Below are positions 1 through 8,262 of a stretch of 22,943 bases of DNA, one piece after another; the stretch's first letter is position 1; each line of letters opens with the position of its first letter. The DNA lies in the NCBI GenBank assembly GCA_900766045.1, contig CAAFTW010000067.1, forward strand, positions 1 through 22,943, in the 5' to 3' direction. Origin of the DNA: Clostridia bacterium (GTDB taxonomy: Bacteria; Bacillota; Clostridia; Peptostreptococcales; Anaerovoracaceae). The position numbers and the translations under genes are program-made. The notes below the pieces were generated by a model. That model was not told where the DNA came from and ran no database searches. It saw nothing but the letters and a program-made list of their open reading frames with translations.

Positions 1-126
1 ACCAGCAGCCGGACGGTCACTGGTCAAAAATATTATATTTTTTCACTGTCTTCTTGACGGGGAGCAGTTCAGAAGCGTCGGGCGGGTGCCCGGGAACCTT
101 GTTGTCGTCTGACGAATAGACAATAA

Positions 127-168
127 AGAGGGCCGCTGCTTCCGGTAACAGGAACGCAGCGGCCCTTT
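127..168 (-). terminator. Terminator hairpin downstream of gpmI
   Basis: A 10-bp perfect stem (130-139 with 156-165, GGGCCGCTGC/GCAGCGGCCC) is extended outward by A-T and G-T pairs. It is extended inward, past one bulged C, by four more pairs (140-143 with 151-154), leaving a 7-nt loop. Read on the minus strand, a short T-rich stretch follows. It lies about 50 bases past the gpmI stop codon. A/T runs on both flanks mean it could also stop a plus-strand gene entering from the left. Confidence 0.75.
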
Positions 169-220
169 ATACAGTGCCTTGCAATACTATTTCTTCAGCT
201 GTTTCAGGATCTGATCCTTC

Positions 221-1753
221 TTATTCCTCAATCAGCACGTCTCCCGTCATCTCTTCTGGAATCGGCAGGCCCATGAGTTTCAGAAGGGTCGGCGCGATGT
301 CGGCCAGTTTTCCACCGTCTTTCAGGCGCTTCGGATGGTTGGCGATGTGGACCAGCGGAACCGGATTCAGGGAGTGGGAGGTGACGGTGTAACCGTTTTC
401 GTCCTGCATGACGTCGGCGTTTCCGTGGTCAGCGGTCAGGAGGATCTGGCCGTCTTTTGCCAGGACGGCTTTCTCGATCTGCGGAACGCACTTATCCAGA
501 GTTTCGATAGCTTTTACGGCTGCGCCCATATCGCCGGTGTGGCCGACCATGTCGGCGTTGGCGAAGTTCAGGATGATGACATCGTAAAGATCGCGGTCGA
601 TTTCTCTTAATACGCGTTCGGTGATTTCCGGTGCGCTCATTTCCGGCTGCAGGTCGTAGGTTGCGACCTTAGGAGAAGGAATCAGAATGCGGTCTTCGCC
701 CTGATTCGGCTCTTCTACACCACCGTTGAAGAAGAAAGTGACGTGGGCATACTTCTCCGTTTCAGCGATGCGAAGCTGCTTGAGGCCGAGAGAAGAAATA
801 TATTCTCCCAGTGTATTTTTATAGTGCTCCGGCGGGAAAGCCAGTTCAACGTTCGGCATACTGGCGTCGTACTGGGTCATGCAGACATAGCAGAGATCAG
901 AAACCGTCTTTTCTCTTTTAAAGCCGTCGAATTCCGGGTCGACAAAACAGCGTGTAATCTGGCGGGCTCTGTCCGGGCGGAAGTTGAACATGATCATACT
1001 GTCGCCGTCGGAAACGACGGAAGCACGGCCGTCCGCGTCCGGAATGACCGTCGGGATAACGAACTCATCGTTTTCTTCGTTATCGTAGGCTTTCTGGATG
1101 GCCTCTTCACAGGAAGCCGCCGTGCGGCCTTTTCCCAGCGTCATGGCGTCATAGGCCAGCTGCTCTCTTTCCCAGCGGTTATCTCTGTCCATTGCGTAGT
1201 AACGTCCGGAAATCGTTGCAATCCGGCCGATTTTAAGCTCATCCAGCTTGTCAGAAAGCTGCTTCAGATAGGTCAGTGCGCAGCGCGGCGGAACATCACG
1301 GCCGTCCAGATAGCAGTGAACAGCGACATTCTGGATGCCTTCCTTTTTCGCCATATCAAGAAGCGCGAACAGGTGGTCGATGTGGCTGTGTACGCCGCCG
1401 TCGGACAGGAGTCCAGAAATGTGCAGGGTGGAGTTATTCTTCTTTACATGTTCCATGGCATCAAGAAGCGCCGGATTCTTAAAGAAAGAACCGTCCTTTA
1501 CCGCTTTTGTGATCAGGCTCAGATCCTGGTAGACGATGCGGCCGCCGCCGATGTTCAGGTGGCCGACTTCGGAATTTCCCATCTGTCCGTCCGGCAGTCC
1601 GACCGGCTCACCGGAAGCGGCAAGCTGTGTATGCGGGTAGGCGGACATAATCCGGTCAAGACTCGGCTTATGTGCCTGGGCGATGGCGTTTCCAAGGGTG
1701 CGTGGATTCAGTCCGTATCCGTCCATGATGAGGATCATATTCGGTTTTCTCAT
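221..1753 (-). CDS. gpmI: 2,3-bisphosphoglycerate-independent phosphoglycerate mutase
   Basis: This cytosolic glycolytic enzyme interconverts 3- and 2-phosphoglycerate using a phosphoserine intermediate and two Mn ions. The 510-residue product has the usual family length (about 510). Visible motifs are the N-terminal metal site IMDGYG (Asp11), the catalytic serine in MGNSEVGH (Ser61), YLDGRDVPP in the transferase domain, NFANADMVGHTG, and the C-terminal metal site TADHGNAD. The ATG at 1753 was chosen because AAGGAG lies a few bases upstream and homologues start just before the metal-binding aspartate. An in-frame extension to 1870 has no such support. It is transcribed alone, divergently from addA, and is followed by a strong hairpin. 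No unusual residues were seen. Confidence 0.97.
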   Translation of the reverse strand: MRKPNMILIMDGYGLNPRTLGNAIAQAHKPSLDRIMSAYPHTQLAASGEPVGLPDGQMGNSEVGHLNIGGGRIVYQDLSLITKAVKDGSFFKNPALLDAMEHVKKNNSTLHISGLLSDGGVHSHIDHLFALLDMAKKEGIQNVAVHCYLDGRDVPPRCALTYLKQLSDKLDELKIGRIATISGRYYAMDRDNRWEREQLAYDAMTLGKGRTAASCEEAIQKAYDNEENDEFVIPTVIPDADGRASVVSDGDSMIMFNFRPDRARQITRCFVDPEFDGFKREKTVSDLCYVCMTQYDASMPNVELAFPPEHYKNTLGEYISSLGLKQLRIAETEKYAHVTFFFNGGVEEPNQGEDRILIPSPKVATYDLQPEMSAPEITERVLREIDRDLYDVIILNFANADMVGHTGDMGAAVKAIETLDKCVPQIEKAVLAKDGQILLTADHGNADVMQDENGYTVTSHSLNPVPLVHIANHPKRLKDGGKLADIAPTLLKLMGLPIPEEMTGDVLIEE

Positions 1754-1858
1754 ATCTATATTCTCCTTATTCACTTGATGGTTGTCTTTTGTCTGGCTGA
1801 ATATGCGGGGTTCAGGATGCTGGTGATTCCTTGCTCCTTCAGCCTTTGTCCTGTAATC

Positions 1859-1867
1859 ATGATACCA
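1859..1867 (-). promoter_or_regulatory. Candidate gpmI promoter (extended -10)
   Basis: On the minus strand the sequence reads TGGTATCAT, an extended -10 (TGn plus TATCAT), about 106 bases ahead of the gpmI start codon. No good -35 box is seen at 17 bases, so the call rests on the extended -10 alone. It faces a similar element used by addA. Confidence 0.4.
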
Positions 1868-1893
1868 CAATTCAGGCAGAAACCATAAAAGTT

Positions 1894-1902
1894 TGGTATA
1901 CT
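1894..1902 (+). promoter_or_regulatory. Candidate addA promoter (extended -10)
   Basis: TGGTATACT is an extended -10 (TGn plus TATACT, 1897-1902) about 43 bases before the addA start. No convincing -35 is present. Its TGGTAT forms an inverted repeat with ATACCA at 1862-1867, the divergent gpmI -10 element. Confidence 0.5.
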
Positions 1903-1944
1903 ATCATCATAAGACGAGGTCAGAAAGTGGAAAAGAGGATGGAT

Positions 1945-4900
1945 ATGGCTTGGACTGAGCAGCAGCAAAGGGCAATTGATACGGACGGCAGGAGTCTTCT
2001 GGTTTCCGCGGCGGCGGGGTCGGGAAAGACGGCGGTCATGGTGGAGCGTGTCTGCAGGCTGGTTACGGAGGAAGGGCTGGATGTACGGCAGCTTCTGGTG
2101 GTGACGTTTACCAATGCGGCGGCATCGGAAATGCGGGAGAAAATCCGCACGGCGCTGAGGAAGAAGGCAAAGGAGAATCCGGCCATGAGAAAGCAGCTGG
2201 AGCTCCTTCCGCAGGCGGAAATCAGCACCTTTCATTCGTTTGCGCTGGATGTGATCCACCGCTTTTTCTATCTGACGGACCTGGAAGCATCGTTTTCCAT
2301 TGCCGATGAAGCGAGAAGCACGGTGCTCTGTGAAGAGGCGATGGACGAGCTGCTGGACGACCGTTATGAGGCGGACGATCCGGATTTTCAGACCTTTATG
2401 GACTGGTACAGCGGGGAGAAGAATGATGACCGGGTGCGCAGTCTTCTGATGAAGCTTTACCGAACTCTTCAGGCGCTGCCGGAGCCGGTGAAGACGCTGC
2501 AGGAGCAGATTGATGCGATGGATCCGCAGGAAGATCCAGAGAAATGCCATCTGGCGCAGGTTCTGAGAAATGCGGCGGGAGAAGAACTTCGGAGGGCGGC
2601 TGAAGTTCTTCAGAAGGCAGTTTCCGTCCTGGATGACGCGGGATGTGCGGGTGTTTCAGAGAAGCTCCATAACGTCGTCATGGAAATTAAGCAGGCGGAG
2701 AAGCATCTCCAGAGCGGCAGCATCGACGAGGCAGCTTCGTACGTGCAGGCGGTGAACTGGCCGAGGCTTGCCGCTTCTAAGGATGAGAAAGAGGCTTACG
2801 CGGAGGTTAAGGACGTCGTGACGCCGCTTCGTGATGAGGCGAAGAAGCGGATGGAAAAGCTGCAGACGGAGTATTTCAGCGAGCCTCTTCAGGACGCTCT
2901 GGAAGAAATCCGAATGACGCAGGGAGCGGCAGAAACCCTGATGGACCTGCTGAAAGATTTTCATGCCCGCTATCACGAGAAGAAGCAGCAGAACCGCCTC
3001 ATCGATTTTAACGACATCGAGCACTATTGCCTGCAGATTCTTCAGGACGAGAAGGCGGCCGGCTATTACCGCGATAAATTCCAGGCAATTTTCATCGATG
3101 AATACCAGGACACCAGTCTGGTGCAGGAGGCCATCATTTCCCGCATCGCCCGCCCGGATAATCTGTTCATGGTAGGTGACCAGAAGCAGTGCATCTACCA
3201 GTTCCGCCTGGCGGAGCCGCGGATTTTCAGGGACAAATACCAAAGTTTCAAGGAAGAAATGGAAAACCCTGACGGGAAAGCCATGAAAATCGACCTGAAT
3301 CGCAACTTCAGAAGTAAACCGGTGATTCTGAGCGCGATAAACAGCGTGTTCCAGCCGATTATGGAAGGCTACGACGATGATGCAAAGCTGTATCCGGGCA
3401 TTTCCTATGATGGGGAATATTCCTTCCCTCCGGAAACAAGGATTATCGACCAGGAGGAGAAAGACGATGCGGATCCGGAGATCGCTTCCCTGAAAAAAGC
3501 AGATCTCGAAGCCATGGAAGCTGCACGCCTGATCAAGGAAAATGTTGGAACAAAGTATTTTGATTCCAAATCCGGGCAGGTGAAGACCCTGCAGTATAAG
3601 GACATTGTGATCCTGCAGCGATCGGTTCTGAGCAGCACCAGGGCCTATACGGAAGTTATGCAGAAGGAGCATATTCCGCTGTATATGGACAACAACGACG
3701 GATTCTTTGACCGGACGGAGATTCACGTCTTTATGAATCTGCTGGCGGTCATCGATAACCGCTATCAGGACGTTCCGATGATCAGCGTGCTCCGCTCGGA
3801 GATTTTCCGTTTTTCGACGGATGAACTGGCACAGATCCGGAGTCTGTCCTCTGACGGAAGTTTCACGGAAGTGATGATGGCGGCCGCGGAAGGGCAGCTT
3901 CCGGTCAGAGTGCCGGATCAGCTTCAGAAAAAATGCAGGAATGTCCTTGTGAAAATCCGTTCCTGGAAACTTTTGTCCCTGGCTATGCCCCTGTCTGACT
4001 TTCTCTGGAAACTCATGCTGGACAGCGGATACTACATGATGGCGGGTGCGATGCCGGACGGGGAGATGCGGCAGGCCAACCTGAGGATCTTGCTGTCCCG
4101 GGCGCAGCAGTACAGCGAAGATGCTCAGAGTTCCCTGTACTCCTTCATGCGTTACATTGATGCCGTGCGCCAGCACACCGTGAAAACCAGCCAGGCAAAA
4201 CTTCTGTCGGAAAATGATAATGTGGTCCGCATGATGACGATTCATAAGTCTAAGGGGCTGGAATTTCCGATGGTCATCATTGCCGGAATGGGAAATGCGC
4301 TGACCTACACCACCGGAAAGGACCCGATCCTCTTCCATAAAGATGTGGGCCTGGGCATGAGTCTGGAGGATCCGGAAAATCGCATCAGGAAGACGACGCT
4401 GACCAGGACGCTGATCGTTCGCCAGTTCCGGAAGGAAGAGTACGAGGAGAACATCCGCATCCTGTACGTTGCCATGACGCGGGCCAGGGAGAAGCTGTTT
4501 CTGCTGGGGACAGTCAGGGACGCGGAGAAATTTATGGATAAGAAGGAGGCGGGAATTCAGTCCGAACGCTCGTTCTTCGACATGATGGAGACTCTTCCGC
4601 GGCCGGAGATCGTCACGATGGAGGGGCTTCAAGGCGGAGAAAGCGATGAAGGCAGGGAAATTGACGATTTCCCGGAGTTTGCGGATTCTGCGGCAAAAAG
4701 TGACCGGGCTGAGATCGTAAGCCGGCTGGACTATGTCTATCCCTATGCCGATGTGCAGAATGTGCGTTCCAAGTACACGGCGACTTCCCTGAATGAGCAG
4801 AATGAAGAGGAGCAGAGGAGAGATGGGGGCCTTCGGGACCCGGGAAGTTTTCTGCCGCCAGATGAAGAAAAATTTCCTGTGTTTGGGGAGGACAAGCCTG

Positions 4901-5574
4901 CTGCAGAAAGTTATGCGGGCTCCTCAGAAGCGTCAGGTGCGCAGAGGGAAGGTGAAGAAATCGGAACTGCTGCAGCCGGTCTGGAAAATGCGCAGAAATC
5001 TGTGCATGTCAGCAGAAGAGTTCCCTTGTTCATGCAGGAAAAGAAGCGCCTGAGCTTTGCAGAGCGCGGCACGGTGTATCACAGCATCATGGAGCATCTG
5101 GATTTCTCAAGGGCTGAAGATAAGGGTACAGAATACATTAAGGAAGCCGTTGAGAACATGGTGAAGCAGGGAATCTTGCTTCCTGAAGAGGCAGAAGCTG
5201 TGGATCTGAGAAAGATTTCTGCCTTCTTCCGGACAGACCTTGGAAAGCGCTGCGCAGCTGCGTCTTCCCGCCGCCGTCTCTGGAAAGAGCAGACCTTTAA
5301 TCTGGCTGTTCCCATGCATGGCGAAACGACTATGGTACAGGGAATTATCGACTGCTTCTTTGAGGAAGACGGGAAGATCATTCTTCTGGATTATAAGAGC
5401 AACTGGGTGGATTTCCGAAAGCCCTTTGAAGAGGAACGCAGAAGACTTCTGGAAAAATATCGGATGCAGCTGCAGCTCTACCGGGAGGCCCTGAAGAAGG
5501 GCATGCAGATGCCGGTTTCAGAAGCCTATCTCTATCTGTTTTCCGCAGAACGCTGCATAGCATTAGATGAATGA
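1945..5574 (+). CDS. addA: ATP-dependent helicase/nuclease subunit A (AddA)
   Basis: This is the UvrD/Rep-type helicase and RecB-type nuclease subunit of AddAB, which processes double-strand ends for RecA loading. From the ATG at 1945 it has 1209 residues, close to the family's usual length of about 1230. Motifs run in order: Q-motif TEQQQRAI, Walker A AAAGSGKT (Lys28), LLVVTFTNAAASEMREKI, IFIDEYQDTS (motif II), VGDQKQCIYQFR (III), LNRNFRS (IV), MTIHKSKGLEFPMV (V) and LYVAMTRAREKL (VI). The C-terminal nuclease core is GIIDCFFEEDGKIILLDYKSN, then YRMQLQLY. The start was chosen because clostridial homologues begin M-x-W-T and AGAGG lies six bases upstream; GTG 1927 and ATG 1939 are alternatives. 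An acidic, Gly/Ser-rich linker (about residues 950-1030) separates helicase and nuclease. addB is not adjacent, which is unusual. Confidence 0.96.
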   Translation: MAWTEQQQRAIDTDGRSLLVSAAAGSGKTAVMVERVCRLVTEEGLDVRQLLVVTFTNAAASEMREKIRTALRKKAKENPAMRKQLELLPQAEISTFHSFALDVIHRFFYLTDLEASFSIADEARSTVLCEEAMDELLDDRYEADDPDFQTFMDWYSGEKNDDRVRSLLMKLYRTLQALPEPVKTLQEQIDAMDPQEDPEKCHLAQVLRNAAGEELRRAAEVLQKAVSVLDDAGCAGVSEKLHNVVMEIKQAEKHLQSGSIDEAASYVQAVNWPRLAASKDEKEAYAEVKDVVTPLRDEAKKRMEKLQTEYFSEPLQDALEEIRMTQGAAETLMDLLKDFHARYHEKKQQNRLIDFNDIEHYCLQILQDEKAAGYYRDKFQAIFIDEYQDTSLVQEAIISRIARPDNLFMVGDQKQCIYQFRLAEPRIFRDKYQSFKEEMENPDGKAMKIDLNRNFRSKPVILSAINSVFQPIMEGYDDDAKLYPGISYDGEYSFPPETRIIDQEEKDDADPEIASLKKADLEAMEAARLIKENVGTKYFDSKSGQVKTLQYKDIVILQRSVLSSTRAYTEVMQKEHIPLYMDNNDGFFDRTEIHVFMNLLAVIDNRYQDVPMISVLRSEIFRFSTDELAQIRSLSSDGSFTEVMMAAAEGQLPVRVPDQLQKKCRNVLVKIRSWKLLSLAMPLSDFLWKLMLDSGYYMMAGAMPDGEMRQANLRILLSRAQQYSEDAQSSLYSFMRYIDAVRQHTVKTSQAKLLSENDNVVRMMTIHKSKGLEFPMVIIAGMGNALTYTTGKDPILFHKDVGLGMSLEDPENRIRKTTLTRTLIVRQFRKEEYEENIRILYVAMTRAREKLFLLGTVRDAEKFMDKKEAGIQSERSFFDMMETLPRPEIVTMEGLQGGESDEGREIDDFPEFADSAAKSDRAEIVSRLDYVYPYADVQNVRSKYTATSLNEQNEEEQRRDGGLRDPGSFLPPDEEKFPVFGEDKPAAESYAGSSEASGAQREGEEIGTAAAGLENAQKSVHVSRRVPLFMQEKKRLSFAERGTVYHSIMEHLDFSRAEDKGTEYIKEAVENMVKQGILLPEEAEAVDLRKISAFFRTDLGKRCAAASSRRRLWKEQTFNLAVPMHGETTMVQGIIDCFFEEDGKIILLDYKSNWVDFRKPFEEERRRLLEKYRMQLQLYREALKKGMQMPVSEAYLYLFSAERCIALDE

Positions 5575-5591
5575 CCAGAAAGAAAATCGTG

Positions 5592-5597
5592 TATAAT
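5592..5597 (+). promoter_or_regulatory. Candidate -10 box for the patatin-like gene
   Basis: A perfect TATAAT lies 18 bases past the addA stop and about 50 bases before the next start codon. The region 17 bases upstream (5569-5574, at the addA stop) is a poor -35. The gene therefore probably has its own start, but the strength is uncertain. Confidence 0.45.
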
Positions 5598-5647
5598 GAT
5601 ATTGTGTATATAGATAGTTTGTGAATAGAAGGGCAGGGGATTCATAT

Positions 5648-6508
5648 ATGAATTTAGAACATACAGGGGTAATTTTCGAAGGCGGCGGTATGCGCGGCAT
5701 TTTCTGCACGGGAGTTATCGACTATTTCATCGAGCATGAAATATACTTCCCGCATGTATTCGGCGTTTCAGCCGGCGCCTGCAACGCCTGCAGCTATGTC
5801 AGCCGTCAGGCCGGAAGAGCCTACGGCACATCAACGGAATATCTGAAAGATCCGGAATTCGGCGGCTGGAGAAGTCTCAGAAAGACAGGAGACTATTTTA
5901 ACGTAAATTTTATCTACCATGAAATTCCGGACGAGCTTTATCCGATCGATAATGAGACATTTAAGAAGAGCGGTGTCGATTTCAAAGTGTCCATCACAAA
6001 CTGCATCACCGGCGAGGCGGAATATCCGCAGATCCATGATCTACATGACGATATAAAATATGTTCAGGCATCCGCCAGCCTTCCGCTGCTGTCCCGGATG
6101 GTTCCGATTGACGGATACGTTTATCTGGATGGAGGAATCTGCGATTCCATCCCGGTTATGGAATCGGTCAGAGAAGGAAACAAGAAAAACGTTGTCGTCC
6201 TCACCAGGCCGCTCGGCTACCGTAAAAAGCCGAATCACACGATAATGCCGATGATCCGCGCAAAATACATTCGTTATCCGAACCTGGTCAAGGCCATCGA
6301 GAACCGCTTTAGCTTCTACAACCGGACTCTCGAATACATCGAGCAGGGCGTAAAGGAGGGCACGATTTTCGCCATCGCACCGATGGGCGACCTCGATATC
6401 GGCCGAACCGAGATGAATAAGGATAAACTGAAAAAAGGCTATGAAGAGGGATATTTTGTAGCTGAAGGACTGAAAGACCGAATGATGGAATTTCTGGAGA
6501 AAGAATAA
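5648..6508 (+). CDS. Patatin-like phospholipase family protein (YjjU-like)
   Basis: A 286-residue patatin-fold acyl hydrolase, presumably cytosolic or membrane-associated, since no signal peptide or membrane segment is seen. Family hallmarks are the oxyanion-hole loop FEGGGMRG (residues 10-17), the nucleophile elbow GVSAGA (Ser41), and the catalytic aspartate in LDGGICDSIP (Asp161). The C-terminal part, about residues 205-286, resembles the extra domain of the bacterial YjjU-type patatins. The physiological substrate cannot be read from the sequence; lipid acyl ester hydrolysis is the family expectation. The start at 5648 has AGGGGA seven bases upstream; an upstream in-frame ATG at 5621 lacks this. 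It sits alone between addA and a stem-loop region and converges on gdhA. Confidence 0.88.
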   Translation: MNLEHTGVIFEGGGMRGIFCTGVIDYFIEHEIYFPHVFGVSAGACNACSYVSRQAGRAYGTSTEYLKDPEFGGWRSLRKTGDYFNVNFIYHEIPDELYPIDNETFKKSGVDFKVSITNCITGEAEYPQIHDLHDDIKYVQASASLPLLSRMVPIDGYVYLDGGICDSIPVMESVREGNKKNVVVLTRPLGYRKKPNHTIMPMIRAKYIRYPNLVKAIENRFSFYNRTLEYIEQGVKEGTIFAIAPMGDLDIGRTEMNKDKLKKGYEEGYFVAEGLKDRMMEFLEKE

Positions 6509-6536
6509 AGGTATTTATGCCAGACGCTTCCGCAGG

Positions 6537-6631
6537 CTGCGCCGGCCTGGATGGATACGTTCTGGAAAGTGCGGCAGCTGGCTTTCCTGCTGCTGCACTT
6601 TTCCATATCCGCTTTTTCCAGGCCAGAGCAG
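6537..6631. repeat. Large imperfect inverted repeat / stem-loop
   Basis: A nested set of arms pairs across this non-coding interval: CTGC/GCAG (6537-6540 with 6628-6631), GGCCTGG/CCAGGCC (6544-6550 with 6618-6624), GGATA/TATCC (6553-6557 with 6606-6610), and a 15-bp stem with one wobble and one bulge (6564-6578 with 6589-6604) closing a 10-nt loop. Three internal loops separate them. A TTTTT run at 6613-6617 follows the inner stem, so the inner part may terminate the patatin-like gene. The whole could alternatively be a small structured RNA or a short dispersed repeat. A 69-codon frame (6517-6726) crosses it but resembles nothing known. Confidence 0.6.
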
Positions 6632-6713
6632 GGTTATGTATGATTCTCTTTCTGTTTGAAATTCTTGCTTTGGGGGATGGGTCCGCGGCTGCCATACATA
6701 TCTGCATAATAAC

Positions 6714-6753
6714 AGAGAGAGTCTGATCCGCTGACACGGTTCAGACTCTCTCT
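6714..6753. terminator. 13-bp terminator hairpin between converging genes
   Basis: A perfect 13-bp stem pairs 6714-6726 with 6741-6753 (AGAGAGAGTCTGA arm). Three further pairs (6728-6730 with 6737-6739) sit inside it across a T-T mismatch, closing a 6-nt loop. It lies 60 bases past the gdhA stop. Flanking T tracts are weak on both strands, so it may work for both gdhA and the plus-strand gene. Confidence 0.7.
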
Positions 6754-6812
6754 ATATAAAGGTTACAGGCTAAATTATTATTTTAGCTTCACCTCGGGGC
6801 CGATATGATGAA

Positions 6813-8159
6813 TTAGCAGACACCCTGCATCATCATAGCTTCAGCAACTCTCTCGAATCCGGCAATGTTAGCTCCAGCTACGAGGTTGTCGCCGAGGTTG
6901 TATTTTCTGCAGGCTTCCTCTGTGATCTCGAAGATGTGGTCCATGATGTGCTCAAGCTCTTCATAAACGCGCTCTTTGCTCCAGATCAGGTGCTCTGCGT
7001 TCTGTGCCATCTCCAGGCAGGAGCATGCTACGCCGCCTGCGTTGCAAGCCTTAGACGGAGCAACGATAACGTTGTTCTCCTGCAGGTATTTAACTGCCTC
7101 ATTTGTGGTCGGCATGTTAGCTCCCTCGATGAGGTATCTTGCGTTGTTCTTAACCATTTCCTTAGCCCAGTCAATGGTGATGTCGTTCTGCATTGCGCAT
7201 GGCATGTACAGATCAGCCTTAACTTCCCAAGGTCTCTTTCCAGCGATGAATTTAGCATTCGGGAACTTCTCTGCATAAGGAGCGCAGATGTTCTTTCCGG
7301 AAGCTCTGAGCTCGAGCAGGTAGGAGATCTTCTCCGGTGTTGTGATTCCTTCCTCATCGAGGATGTATCCGTCTGGTCCGGAAATTGTGATCGGCTTAGC
7401 TCCGAGCTCTGTCAACTTTGTAATTGTTCCCCAGGATACGTTTCCGAATCCGGATACAACGGCTGTCTTTCCTTCCAGGGACTCGCCGTAGTGCTTCAGG
7501 ACGTCTCTAGCGAAGAATACGATTCCGAATCCTGTAGCTTCTGTTCTTCCGTTCAGTCCGCCGTTTGTGGTTCCTTTTCCTGTCCATGTTCCGTCGTACT
7601 GAGCGGTCAGTCTCTTATACTGGCCCATCATGTAGCCGATTTCTCTTCCACCTACACCCATGTCTCCTGCAGGTACATCGACGTTCGGTCCGATATGTCT
7701 GTAGAGCTCATTGATGAAGGACTGGCAGAATCTCATTACTTCTCCATCAGACTTTCCAGCCGGATCGAAGTCGGAACCGCCCTTGCCGCCGCCGATCGGC
7801 AGTCCTGTCAGGGAGTTCTTGAAGATCTGCTCGAATGCGAGGAACTTCAGGATTCCCGGATATACGTTAGCCTGGAATCTCAGTCCGCCCTTGTAAGGTC
7901 CGAGTGCGCTGTTGAACTGAATTCTGTATCCTCTGTTAACCTGAACCTTGCCGTTGTCGTCAACCCAAGGAACACGGAACTGAATCTGTCTTTCCGGCTC
8001 GATCAGTCTGTCCATCAGTCCGGACTCAACATACTCAGGATGAGCTTCCAGAACTGGCTCGATGGAAGTAAGAACTTCCTCTACAGTCTGAAGAAATTCA
8101 GGCTCATGTGCGTTCTTCTGTTTAGCGATCTCGATGTACTTGTCAGCAATCTTACCCAT
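6813..8159 (-). CDS. gdhA: Glutamate dehydrogenase, hexameric type
   Basis: It catalyses reductive amination of 2-oxoglutarate to glutamate, or the reverse, linking ammonium and carbon metabolism in the cytosol. Its 448 residues match the usual 445-450 of hexameric enzymes. Motifs include PYKGGLRF (Lys90, substrate), the catalytic-lysine segment IGGGKGGSDF (Lys126), VDVPAGDMGVG (Asp166), and the dinucleotide-binding GFGNVSWG near residue 240. NADP versus NAD preference cannot be settled by eye. The ATG at 8159 is preferred because AAGGAGA ends six bases upstream; the ATG at 8165 would abut the site. A near-consensus promoter precedes it. Codon choice leans to GCT, GGT and GTT more than in neighbouring genes, as expected for a highly expressed gene. 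Confidence 0.97.
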   Translation of the reverse strand: MGKIADKYIEIAKQKNAHEPEFLQTVEEVLTSIEPVLEAHPEYVESGLMDRLIEPERQIQFRVPWVDDNGKVQVNRGYRIQFNSALGPYKGGLRFQANVYPGILKFLAFEQIFKNSLTGLPIGGGKGGSDFDPAGKSDGEVMRFCQSFINELYRHIGPNVDVPAGDMGVGGREIGYMMGQYKRLTAQYDGTWTGKGTTNGGLNGRTEATGFGIVFFARDVLKHYGESLEGKTAVVSGFGNVSWGTITKLTELGAKPITISGPDGYILDEEGITTPEKISYLLELRASGKNICAPYAEKFPNAKFIAGKRPWEVKADLYMPCAMQNDITIDWAKEMVKNNARYLIEGANMPTTNEAVKYLQENNVIVAPSKACNAGGVACSCLEMAQNAEHLIWSKERVYEELEHIMDHIFEITEEACRKYNLGDNLVAGANIAGFERVAEAMMMQGVC

Positions 8160-8233
8160 AACCATTCTCCTTTTATTTAATATAACAGTTTCGGCTCTGT
8201 AAGTATGTATCTCAGAACCTCTCTCTGTCATGG

Positions 8234-8262
8234 AATATAACACTAGCTGAAGTTTCAGTCAA
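8234..8262 (-). promoter_or_regulatory. gdhA promoter
   Basis: On the minus strand, TTGACT (8257-8262) and TATATT (8234-8239) are separated by exactly 17 bases, with TGT directly before the -10 (extended -10). Transcription would start near 8227, leaving about a 67-nt leader before the gdhA start codon. Confidence 0.8.

Noticed and set aside
1..119. Two plus-strand frames open from the left edge (stops at 110-112 and 117-119), possible gene end
   Set aside because: About 36-38 codons each, no motif, and nothing to choose between the frames. The terminator that follows fits a convergent gene but does not prove one.
743..1888. 381-codon plus-strand frame opposite gpmI
   Set aside because: Antisense shadow of gpmI without motif support or start signal.
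2656..4632. 658-codon open frame on the minus strand opposite addA
   Set aside because: It lies entirely antisense to conserved helicase motifs, is rich in His, Arg and Leu as mirror frames are, has no family features and no ribosome binding site.
6517..6726. 69-codon frame after the patatin-like gene
   Set aside because: It runs through the large stem-loop and into the terminator stem; its Ala-rich product resembles nothing known, although AAAGG precedes the ATG.
6936..8180. 414-codon plus-strand frame opposite gdhA
   Set aside because: Mirror frame of a gene with strong codon bias; its Ser/Cys/Val-rich product has no domain pattern, while gdhA on the other strand is unmistakable.
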